Notes under the pieces: generated by a model
Database searches by the model: none
What the model was told of the DNA's origin: nothing
The model's input: the letters and a program-made list of their open reading frames with translations, nothing else
Made by a program: the position numbers and the translations under genes
Part shown: positions 25,199-34,100 of the stretch, in pieces
Numbering within the stretch: the stretch's first letter is position 1
How the letters are laid out: each line of letters starts with the position of its first letter
Assembly: GCF_002217985.1 (NCBI RefSeq)
Contig: NZ_BCMI01000016.1
Location: forward strand, 1-64,000
Source of the DNA: Secundilactobacillus pentosiphilus
Lineage (GTDB): Bacteria > Bacillota > Bacilli > Lactobacillales > Lactobacillaceae
Length of the DNA stretch: 64,000 nucleotides
Direction of reading: 5' to 3'

Positions 25199-25968
25199 AA
25201 TTTCTCCCTAATAAAATATGTAGTATTAATAATATAACCTGACTTGCCTTAATTAGCTAGAAGATTTTGTAGATAGGGGTAATAAAACTGATTAAGTAAC
25301 TTTTTGATGCGTCTTCTTAGCTATATGCGACGAGGAGTTGACTGGATAAAATTTATTATAATAACTAAAATTATATTAATTATAAGGTGTATTTATATAC
25401 TAGTTCATGATTAAAAATAAATTATTGGAATTTTTCGAAAAATGTTAAGAATGATTTTTAAGAAATGATAATACTGATAAAATTTCGTAATCATAATTAC
25501 CGTGCAGATTATTAGTATCTTCTTGGCTAAGATAGTGTTCAAATTAGAGCCATTCTTTCAGGGAAATCAAGAAAGTAGAAAGCTGTTACTTGGGTAATGA
25601 TAAAGATAGTGAGGGCGACAGCTATTGAGATACTACAACTACTATCAGGTTCTATAATTTGAACAAAAAACTGATTTATAATCTTTTTGCTTTTTATACT
25701 TGATATGTTTGGGGCTAAATTACTTTACGACTATTGTGGCGAATTAACCATTAAGTTTATTTTTTAGAAAATATATGTAAACGGAGAGGTCTGTCAATAT
25801 AGTTTTTTAATAATTGGTATACATTTTACTGAAGTGAAAAAAGCTGACGTTTAAAATCCTCGAAAATAAAGAATGTTGATTTATAAGTGTTTTATTTAAG
25901 ACAAAACTAATATATCAATTAAATATGCAAAACAATACTTTTAAAAAGCAAATTGGTATGGTAGACTC
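25199..25968. other. Long AT-rich intergenic region
   Basis: About 770 bases with no gene I can support. The left end carries the promoter and ribosome binding site of the secreted coiled-coil gene. At the right, TGGTAGACT (25959-25967) is an extended -10 for the nucleoside transporter operon. Composition is markedly AT-rich compared with the flanks. Confidence 0.5.
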
Positions 25969-25998
25969 CTTTTTAGATAAAGCGCTTTATCTAAAAAG
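25969..25998 (+). promoter_or_regulatory. 30-bp perfect palindrome, likely LacI-type operator
   Basis: Perfect symmetry about AAAGCGCTTT, with arms reading CTTTTTAGATAAAGC. A central CpG within a dyad is typical of LacI/GalR operators. It sits directly after the predicted -10 (25962-25967) and 43 bases before the transporter start, a repressing position. The LacI-family gene at 28225 closes the same cluster. Confidence 0.75.
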
Positions 25999-26041
25999 AA
26001 ATGTTAAGGCTCTAGTTTTGTAAAAGAATTGGAGGTTCATG

Positions 26042-27235
26042 ATGGTTTTTATTCGACCAATTGTAGCGATACTCATTATTTTTGCAATTTGTTGGCTCTT
26101 TAGCTTTGATAGAAAAACAGTGCCTAAATATCTAAAAAAAGTAGGTTTTTTATTTATTTTAGAGTTACTAGTCTGTTTTGTTCTGCTTCATACTACGTTT
26201 GGAACTATAATTCTCAAAACCATTGCGGCGGGTTTTGTTCAGCTTATGAAATACGCCGCTGTGGGAATTGAGTTTGTGTTTAAAGAACCAGTAGCTAAAT
26301 CTGGAACTTTGCAGGCCTTTCTTTTCCAAGGCTTGTTGCCAATGGTCTTTATTTGTTCTTTGATTGGAATTCTAAAATATTTTGGAATTTTACAGTTTAT
26401 CATTAGAATTTTCGGATTATTGTTTAATAAATTATTACATTTAGGCGAAGTTGAGTCGTATACCGCAGTAAGCTCGTTGATATTAGGAATGACTCCCGTT
26501 TATGTTTCTTTAAAGGATATTTTATATAAACTCGATAAAAGAACGATGTACACGATTGGGGCTATGACGTTATCTACTGTTGATTTAACCGTTATTGGCG
26601 CGTACATGAAAATGGTCCCACCTAAATTTGTCATTATTGGGATTTTCCTTAATATGATAGGGGTCTTTATTATAACGACCTTAATTAATCCGTATACGCC
26701 CGGTGAGTTTGATCTTAAAGTTAAACAAACGGACGAAGAAAAAAAGGGCTTTTTTGACACTTTACTGGAGTATACACAAGATGGTTTCAATGTTGTTTTA
26801 AGTATTATTCCAATGCTCCTAGCATTCATTTCTTTAATTGCCTTGTTGAACGGTATTTCAAGTTGGTTAACGGGAAACTCATTACAAAATTGGTTGGGAA
26901 TTGCGATTTCTCCGTTAGCTTATCTTATGGGGGTCGATTGGGCAGATGCTACAAAAGTTGGTGGCATTATGATGACTAAGTTGCTGACGAATGAATTCGT
27001 AGCAATGACTGATTTAACTAAAATTAGTTCAACGATTAGTACAAAATCATTAGGAATCATCTCTGTCTTTTTGATTTCGTTTTCTAATTTTGCTTCTGTT
27101 GGGATGATTGTAGCTGTTGTTTCCACTTTAAATAAAGAAATGGCTTCTGTCCTAAGTAATAATCTCTTAAAACTATTATTAGGTTCATTTTTGGTTAGTT
27201 GTTTGTCTGCAACCGTAGTTGGAATCTTTATTTGA
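26042..27235 (+). CDS. Concentrative nucleoside transporter (NupC/CNT family)
   Basis: A 397-residue membrane protein that takes up nucleosides with H+ or Na+. It has the CNT order: N-terminal helices, a gate domain (GLLPMVFICSLIGILKYFGIL), the LGMTPVYVSLKDI and SLSTVDLTVIGAYM segments, and C-terminal GVDWADATKVGGIMMTKLLTNEFVA and FSNFASVGMIVAVV. Two ATGs adjoin at 26039 and 26042; the second has better spacing to GGAGG. It is first in an operon with a peptidase-like hydrolase and is under a strong palindromic operator. Confidence 0.88.
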   Translation: MVFIRPIVAILIIFAICWLFSFDRKTVPKYLKKVGFLFILELLVCFVLLHTTFGTIILKTIAAGFVQLMKYAAVGIEFVFKEPVAKSGTLQAFLFQGLLPMVFICSLIGILKYFGILQFIIRIFGLLFNKLLHLGEVESYTAVSSLILGMTPVYVSLKDILYKLDKRTMYTIGAMTLSTVDLTVIGAYMKMVPPKFVIIGIFLNMIGVFIITTLINPYTPGEFDLKVKQTDEEKKGFFDTLLEYTQDGFNVVLSIIPMLLAFISLIALLNGISSWLTGNSLQNWLGIAISPLAYLMGVDWADATKVGGIMMTKLLTNEFVAMTDLTKISSTISTKSLGIISVFLISFSNFASVGMIVAVVSTLNKEMASVLSNNLLKLLLGSFLVSCLSATVVGIFI

Positions 27236-27255
27236 TTCTATAAGGAGAATAAATC

Positions 27256-28170
27256 ATGGATAAAGATAAAAATGAAGTTCTGATCAGTGATTTTTTCACG
27301 GATGAGTATCGAACATGGTATAGGATTACAAATCCAGCTGCACTACATGACAAAGCACCTATTATTGTGTTGCATGGTGGCCCTGGTGCAGGCCATGACT
27401 ATATGCTGCCTTATACAGATTTAACAGTTACGGGAAGATCGGTTATCCATTATGATCAGGTTGGTTGTGGTAGATCATCTCACTTAGTGCATAAGCCGAA
27501 GTCTTTTTGGCAAGTGCAACCATTCGTTGAACAGTTGGAGCTGCTGATTAAGCACCTTAAAATTGATCAAATTGTTCTGTTAGGCCATTCATGGGGAGGC
27601 ATATTAGCAACTGAGTATGCTATTAAACATGACGATCAAATTGAAAAACTGATTTTATCTTCTTGTCCATCAGCTATGAAACGATGGGAAGCAACGGGTA
27701 AGCGATTAATCAATGAACTCCCGGAAAAATACATTCAAGCTTTTAAACTATTAAGTGACGGAGCGAGCGTTGATAGACAGCTCCTCGATGAGGCGATTGA
27801 TCTATATACTTTGAAATTTTGTGAAAATATACCGGAAGCTGAAAAGCCGGATTATTTAAAACATTCAGCTCAGGAAATGAATAATGATGGGACGACTTAT
27901 GATTATATGTGGGGTCGTGCTGAACCGATTGTGAATTCAGGAAATCTGGCTAATTGGGATGCCGAAGATCGGCTCCACAATATTACGACGCCGACTTTAG
28001 TTATTGCCGGAGAGCACGATGAAGCTGGAATTGAAGCAACTAAAAACTTTTCAAAAATTACTGGCTTTGTTAAAGAAATTAGATATCCAGGTGGTGCTCA
28101 TATTTATCACATTACAAATCACAACGAAGTTATAGCTGATGTTTCATCATTTATAAATGGTTCTAATTAG
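27256..28170 (+). CDS. Proline iminopeptidase-like alpha/beta hydrolase (S33)
   Basis: A 304-residue S33-type serine hydrolase. The oxyanion loop is LHGGPGAGHDYM, followed by YDQVGCGRSS, the nucleophile elbow GHSWGG, an acid near AGEHDEAG and a catalytic His in GGAHIYHIT. In lactobacilli this pattern is proline iminopeptidase, releasing N-terminal proline. It lies 20 bases after the nucleoside transporter; co-regulation of the two is unexpected and the real substrate may differ. A second family member is at 46044. Confidence 0.85.
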   Translation: MDKDKNEVLISDFFTDEYRTWYRITNPAALHDKAPIIVLHGGPGAGHDYMLPYTDLTVTGRSVIHYDQVGCGRSSHLVHKPKSFWQVQPFVEQLELLIKHLKIDQIVLLGHSWGGILATEYAIKHDDQIEKLILSSCPSAMKRWEATGKRLINELPEKYIQAFKLLSDGASVDRQLLDEAIDLYTLKFCENIPEAEKPDYLKHSAQEMNNDGTTYDYMWGRAEPIVNSGNLANWDAEDRLHNITTPTLVIAGEHDEAGIEATKNFSKITGFVKEIRYPGGAHIYHITNHNEVIADVSSFINGSN

Positions 28171-28224
28171 ATTTATATTTGGTATAATTATCGCAACTAA
28201 GATAGAAGCCAAGGTGCGATACTG

Positions 28225-29247
28225 ATGAAAATTTCAATGAAAGATATAGCTCGTATGGCAGGGGTATCAATGACTACCGTTTCTCTGGTCTTAAACGATC
28301 GGGAATCCAGAATTTCTAAGGAAAAAAAGCAAGAGATTAAGCAGTTAGCTAAAAAGTATCATTATGTGCCGAATGTTTCTGCAGTTTCCTTGGCAAAAAG
28401 TGTTTCTAATACAATTGCATTAATTGTTCCTAATATAACGAATCCCTTTTTTGCTTCGTTGATTAATGTCATTACTAATAAATTGGTTGAAAAAGGATAT
28501 TTCACACTTATTTTAAATTCTAATGACGACCATGAATTGGAAGATAAATTGGTTAATATGGCAATTAATAAGGGAATTGATGGTCTATTGTTGGTGCCTT
28601 CAAATGATTTGTATCGACAAGGTGAAAGCGTTACCAATTCATTTTTATCGGAAATTAATGTCCCATTTGTCTTGGTTAATGCCAATTGTAATTTAGCGGT
28701 TAATCAAGTTAATTTTGACAATGTGCTTGGAGGCTATTTGGCTACACAGTATTTGCTTCAAAAAGGGAATAGGAATATAGCAATCATTACTGGAGATCCT
28801 GGTTATGTTAATGCTGATGGCCGATTAGCCGGTTATGTAAAAGCTTTAAAAGAATACGGCTTGCCATACAACCCGCATCTTGTTTTTCACGGACAGTATG
28901 ATATTAAAAGTGGTATAAAAGTAGTCCAAAAAATTCAACAGGACGCTAATATTACGGCCATATTTTCTACCAGTGATTTGATGCTTTATGGCGCAATTGA
29001 GTTCTTTAATGAGCAACACAAAAAAATTACGGACTATTATTCAATCATCGGTTATGATAATACAATCTTTAATGAGATATTTCAGCCTACCATTACTTCT
29101 ATTGAACAAGATATAGTCGAACTTGGAAATCAAGCAGTGACCCGCTTGTTGAATGCTATGCAAGATAATTCGATAATGAGAAGAACGCTGCCAATAAGAT
29201 TGGTTGAACGAGAATCTGCGCAGCGTAAAATATTGGCCGATGAATAA
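28225..29247 (+). CDS. LacI-family transcriptional regulator
   Basis: A 340-residue repressor: HTH MKDIARMAGVSMTTVSLVLND with hinge helix VSAVSLAKS, then a periplasmic-binding-type sensor domain (ALIVPNITNPFFASLI, GYDNTIFNEIFQPTITSIEQD). TATAAT lies 40 bases upstream, so it may be transcribed on its own as well as by read-through. It is the likely ligand of the 30-bp palindrome before the transporter; the effector could be a nucleoside or ribose derivative. Confidence 0.9.
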   Translation: MKISMKDIARMAGVSMTTVSLVLNDRESRISKEKKQEIKQLAKKYHYVPNVSAVSLAKSVSNTIALIVPNITNPFFASLINVITNKLVEKGYFTLILNSNDDHELEDKLVNMAINKGIDGLLLVPSNDLYRQGESVTNSFLSEINVPFVLVNANCNLAVNQVNFDNVLGGYLATQYLLQKGNRNIAIITGDPGYVNADGRLAGYVKALKEYGLPYNPHLVFHGQYDIKSGIKVVQKIQQDANITAIFSTSDLMLYGAIEFFNEQHKKITDYYSIIGYDNTIFNEIFQPTITSIEQDIVELGNQAVTRLLNAMQDNSIMRRTLPIRLVERESAQRKILADE

Positions 29248-29285
29248 TCGAGCTGTTAAATAACCAATTCTCAATAAAGGTAAAC

Positions 29286-29326
29286 AAAAGTTCTCAGAAA
29301 CGAATAGTCGATTTCTGAGAACTTTT
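29286..29326 (+). terminator. Terminator of the transporter-lacI cluster
   Basis: A perfect 15-bp stem (AAAAGTTCTCAGAAA/TTTCTGAGAACTTTT) with T run. Confidence 0.9.
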
Positions 29327-29447
29327 TGTATATATTTAAATATAAATTTTTAGAATCCTAATTGGTAGAGAGTTTAAAATACAGTTTACAAGCATTAGCC
29401 TATTAGTCTAATCGTTACTTGGTTAGTAGCTTCAAAATTAAGGTGTT

Positions 29448-29822
29448 TTAACGTCCCCGCGTAAATGAAGTCTTGATCCCGCCAAATTTCAGGGAGTGGC
29501 CGCTTTTACTGAGCGTTATTTTGTTTGAGTAGGAGCCGCCCGACTTCCAATATTGCTTGTAAGTATAGGTGTGTTTTCCAAGATATTTGTACTGCACTTT
29601 CTTTACTTTGCTAGCGGATGCTCCGGAATGCCGCGGGAGTACGTAAACGTGCTTGCTACTGATCGATAAGGTGTTAGATTTGGTGTGCCAGTAGCCGCGT
29701 AAAGCTTTTGGCATGCCGGTGTGCCACTTTGACGAGGCAGCTGCCGGGTGACTTGAAGTTGAAACAACACCGCCAACTAGTGCGGTACTTAAGGTTAATA
29801 CAGCAATAATCCGTTTATCCAT
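29448..29822 (-). CDS. Small secreted basic protein
   Basis: A 124-residue protein with a clear signal peptide (MDKRIIAVLTLSTALVGGVV, cleavage near AAAS) and a mature part rich in Lys, Tyr, Ser and Gly with short beta-strand repeats (HTYTYKQYWKSGGSYSNKITL). It resembles a general class of lactobacillar exported proteins without a named function. AGGAGG precedes the ATG. Confidence 0.8.
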   Translation of the reverse strand: MDKRIIAVLTLSTALVGGVVSTSSHPAAASSKWHTGMPKALRGYWHTKSNTLSISSKHVYVLPRHSGASASKVKKVQYKYLGKHTYTYKQYWKSGGSYSNKITLSKSGHSLKFGGIKTSFTRGR

Positions 29823-29985
29823 AGTGCACCTCCTAATGATTTGCTATAATTTTACACCTCTAGTCTTATAAGTAAACAAAATGTTAATCCGGCGACCAGT
29901 TTTAGCTGAAAAGCGGCTTTAAACGTTCAGCGGTCATGCTAAACTAAAGCTGGCATCAAAATCTCAGTTGGGGTGGTCATTTTAA

Positions 29986-30837
29986 ATGAAAAAAAGACTA
30001 ACGATTGCTGCCAAACGGCCGGCAATTTGGCAAGACACGAATATTATCTATGCTCGGGTACCTGACCAAGGAGGGCACACAACGTTACCGTTACATTTGT
30101 CGGTTCTTCGCCCCTTTGAAAGCCAGTCTCAACCATTACCAGTCATTTTTTGGTTTTGCGGCGGCGGGTGGATAACCGTTGATTATAATGGTCGCCTGCC
30201 TAATCTAGTCGATTTTGTGCGTGCTGGTTATGCCGTGGTGAGCGTTGAATATCGTAACAGTGATCAAGCACATTGGCCGGCACAGCTAGAAGATGCCAAA
30301 GCGGCAATTCGGTATATTAAGGCCCACGCTGCGCGGTATGGAATTGACCCTCACCGAGTGGCGGTAATGGGTGAGTCGGCCGGTGGGCACTTAGCCAGCA
30401 TGGTTGCCTTAACCAACGGCATGAAGACATACGAAACGGGGCAATACTTATATCAAAATAGTGACGTCAAAGTGGCAATTCCCTGGTGTGGTATTGTCAG
30501 TCCACTGACGGCCAAGCAGCGTTCTAATACGGATGATTTGGATTATATTTACGGTAAATTATTGAATGGTGAACCCGAAACGCATCCCGATTTAGTCGCC
30601 CAAGCCAATCCGCGTTGCTTTATCAAGGGGCAGGACGTTTCCTTCCTGCTGCTGCACGGGACGGCTGACGATGTGGCACCACTGCAAGATGACGAAGAGT
30701 TTTATGATGATCTGGTTGCTCATCAGATGACAGCTGACCTGTATGAACTGGCAGGAGCCGGGCATTTAGACGATGCTTTCCTGCAGCCTGAAGTCATCAA
30801 GATCATGCTTAGATTTTTAAAGGATCATTTGGATTAA
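29986..30837 (+). CDS. Alpha/beta hydrolase, esterase/lipase-like
   Basis: A 283-residue hormone-sensitive-lipase-like esterase. The oxyanion motif is FCGGGW, the segment SVEYRNSDQAHWPAQLEDAKAAI precedes the helix, the nucleophile elbow is GESAGGHLASM, and HGTADDVAP and GAGHLDDAF contribute the Asp and His. It is cytosolic, as no signal is present. It probably hydrolyses short-chain or feruloyl-type esters; lactobacilli carry several such enzymes. Confidence 0.87.
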   Translation: MKKRLTIAAKRPAIWQDTNIIYARVPDQGGHTTLPLHLSVLRPFESQSQPLPVIFWFCGGGWITVDYNGRLPNLVDFVRAGYAVVSVEYRNSDQAHWPAQLEDAKAAIRYIKAHAARYGIDPHRVAVMGESAGGHLASMVALTNGMKTYETGQYLYQNSDVKVAIPWCGIVSPLTAKQRSNTDDLDYIYGKLLNGEPETHPDLVAQANPRCFIKGQDVSFLLLHGTADDVAPLQDDEEFYDDLVAHQMTADLYELAGAGHLDDAFLQPEVIKIMLRFLKDHLD

Positions 30838-30922
30838 ATTTAAAACTAAAAGCACCGTAAAAGGACTCACACCGTTTTAGTTAAGACGATGCGAGCCCCT
30901 TTTGGACTTGAATGGCATTTTG

Positions 30923-31060
30923 CTAGTGAGTTGCGACACTGATGATGATTGCCACGCAGAACCACAGAATGGTACCAGCAATGATCAATGCCACAATCGA
31001 GGCAAAACAACTACTTATGCAGCTTCCAAGACAGTCCATGCCTTCTAAAAATTTTTCCAC
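30923..31060 (-). CDS. Tiny Cys-rich membrane protein, 45 residues
   Basis: It begins MEKFLEGMDCLGSC and continues as one hydrophobic helix ending SVATH. Four cysteines cluster around the start of the helix (DCLGSCISSCF) and one is inside it. The start is GTG, with GAGGT eight bases before. It lies 65 bases beyond the stop of the giant adhesin on the same strand. It could be a small membrane regulator, or a leaderless peptide of unknown role. An imperfect hairpin (about 30858-30903) just beyond its stop can terminate it and the convergent esterase. Confidence 0.55.
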   Translation of the reverse strand: MEKFLEGMDCLGSCISSCFASIVALIIAGTILWFCVAIIISVATH

Positions 31061-31124
31061 GATAAATACCTCATGTAAGGTTATTTTACCGCTTATTCAA
31101 GCTGATTCCCATGAATAGTTCTGA

Positions 31125-34100
31125 CTATTCATCCCCGGGACGGCGCTTGTTTCTGAAACCCAGCCAAGCTAGAATACCGAGAAAGATGACCCCAATTTGA
31201 GCCCAAATGGTAGCTGACTCGTTGGTTTGAGGCAGGCTTTGCTGAGTATCCGACTTGGTGGGAACCGGCTGCTTTGCTTGTGCGGTAGTGAGAGCTTGAC
31301 CCGCTTTTATTGAAGAAACAGTGATCGGACCGTCTTGCTTGATTTGAGGGGGAGTTAGTGGCCCTTGTTTAACCTGAGGATTACTTACCGGTCCACGTTT
31401 AGGCTGCTTTACCGGTGTGATTGGCGGTTCAATTTGTGGCGGCTGGTTTGCTGGTCCGCCAGTGCCAGGTTTATTTTGAGGCGGTTCCGTACTTGGCGTT
31501 GTTCCCGGAACGTTGCCAACCGGAGGTGTTTCTGTAGAGCTTCCGCCTGGATTAGGCGTTGGTACAGTACCGCCGGGGGTGCTTCCGCCAGGGTTAGGCG
31601 TGCCGCTGCCATCATTAACGTAAGTAATAATGGTGTCGGCTGTAAGATCGATTGGTACTGGCGGCAGGTAGCCTTCAGCCGCGACTGCGAGATTCTTCAG
31701 TGTCAAAGTGCTGCCGTCCGGCCCTTGCGGCAATTTGCCAGATACGTATGGTATTACCGGCGCTTTTGGATCAGTGACGGCCAAAATACCAGCCGGATTT
31801 GCGGGATCGTTTGGATACTGGATTGGGTTGATGGTTGATTCAGTCATGATCCAATGGCCCAATTGCTGATAAACCGCTTGTTCAGACACGTTTTGACTAT
31901 CTGACGTTAAGCCGGTTACCGCCGGAATCAGTGGCCGACTGGTAAAGTAGCCGCTTACCACCGGACTGGTTACCAGATCAAAGGTCGTATCATTGTTGAC
32001 CGCTGACCACGTTGAACTTGGGGTTACCGCACCAGTCACCAGATCAACCGTGGCATCGCGGGTAAAGCTGACTTGATCTCGATGCTGCTGTGCAACTGGG
32101 TCGCCTGAGAGATTAACGTAATTGATCGTCTCCGTAACGGTCCTTCTTAGAGCAGTCACGTCATCGGAACCGGCTGGCCACTTGGGTCCCGGTTGACCAG
32201 GGTTAATGCTTTCGCCGGGTTTACCCGGTTTTTCGGGCGTAATGGTTGCAGTGGCATGGGTGAAGGTGACGATGAAGTCTTGGACATTGCCGTCAATCGA
32301 ATCGAAGACCATCCCGTTGCTTGGATAGCCATCATTTTGCAGCAGATAGCCCTGATTGATCAGTTCAGCGATACGGTCGGCAGTTTGATAGGAACTCGTT
32401 TCACCCGATTTACCAGCGAGGATGATTGGCGTTCCAATAATAAGCGGTGCATCGGGAACCTGAATATCCTGATAAATCACTCTGGCTTGCTGCGGGTTGC
32501 CAATGTAATTGATGAGTGTTGGCTGACCGAGATTTTGCGGCACTGGCGGAATGAAGCCTTGGGTGATATCAGTTGGGTTCTTTGGCTGCAATACCTCGCC
32601 ATCCGGGCCAGTTGGTGTCATGCCGGGAACGTAGGGGATCACCGGTGAAGCCGGATCATTTAACGGAAGAAGACTGCTGGCATTATCTGGATCGTTTGGG
32701 TAATCAACGGCTGGTATCTCAGAATCATTCGGTACCCACTGACTGAGTTTAAGGTAGGTCACCGATACCGCGACGTCCTCTGAAGTATGAGTTAAGCCAG
32801 CTATCTCCGGAACTTGTGAAGCGGTCGTGTAGTAACCCATGATCACTGGGTTCTTCACGGCGGCAAAGGTGGTATCAGCGCTGCCGTCAGGATTGGTAGA
32901 GGTCAGCGTCCAACGATTTGAAGGCGTGATGGTACCCGTTACGAGATCAACGGTGGCATAACTGCTGAAGCTGATTTGATCAGAGTGGGTTGGGGCAATC
33001 ATATTGCCATTTTCATTTAAATACGTAATGGTCCGGTTAACGGTTTGGGTTAAGTTAGCGACATAATCAGTACCCGCCGGCCATTTCACACTGCCCGGGT
33101 TAGCGGGATCCACTGGTTCACCTGGTTTTCCGGGAGCTTGTGGGGTAATGACCGCGGTCCCACGGGTGAAATCAACGGTATATACCTGCGTTGTATTGGT
33201 ATCGCTGTCGAAAATCAGCCCGCTTGTTGGATAGGTGCTGGAGATAAACTTGTAGCCCTTATTTTCGTAGCTGGCAATGGTTGCTGCCGGCGAGTAAGGA
33301 CTGACACTGTCGGACGGCCCCGTAAGCGAGATGACGCTTAAGGATTGCGGCTGGCTTGCGTCAGTAATATCTCGGTAATGAACTTCGGCTGACTGCGATT
33401 GCGCTTGGTAAATGATCTGGGTGTCCTGCAGCGGATCCACGGGTTGCGGTGCCAGGTAGCCGGTTACTGGATTTGCGGGATCTCTTAGGGTCAGCGGCGT
33501 GTTGCCCGTAACTGCTACGTATCCAGGCAGATAAGGCAGCGTGACAGCAGTAACGTCAACTTTAGTGCTATCGGTTAAGGCGTTAGGATAAGGGATCGGT
33601 GCTGGTACTTGCGGATTGCCGGTCAGGCGATAACTACCAACCGGGTCGTAGTAAACGGCCACTCCAGCATTTAACGTGATTGGATCGAATTGGGCTGCCG
33701 GTACGATTCGATTAGCTGTGACGTAACCGCTGATAACGGGGTTATTGCTTGCCGCGAACTGGTTGTCGGCGGTCCAGTTACTATAGGTGATGTTGGACAT
33801 TGTGCCGTTAGCGTAAGTCCCCGTACCAGTCCGACTGACGTTAAGGGTCTGGACGAAACTGTCTGCTAATTCTTGATCTTGGGGATCGACGTAGCTGACC
33901 GTACGTGTGGCAACGGCTTTTTGCGGCGCAACGACGGCGCCTGGTGTGTCACCAAAATTGTTGGTTTCAACAATCACTACCGTGTCGTCATCATTAAAAA
34001 GGTGACCATCCACGGACCAGTTACCATTCGCGTTGACCGTGGTCGTGACGGTTTTTGAACCATCTGGGGTCTGAACAGTAATATTGTCGCCGACCATTGT

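Noticed and set aside
25969-25998. Terminator
   Set aside because: It directly follows a promoter and precedes the operon it would serve; a LacI operator explains the symmetry and position better.
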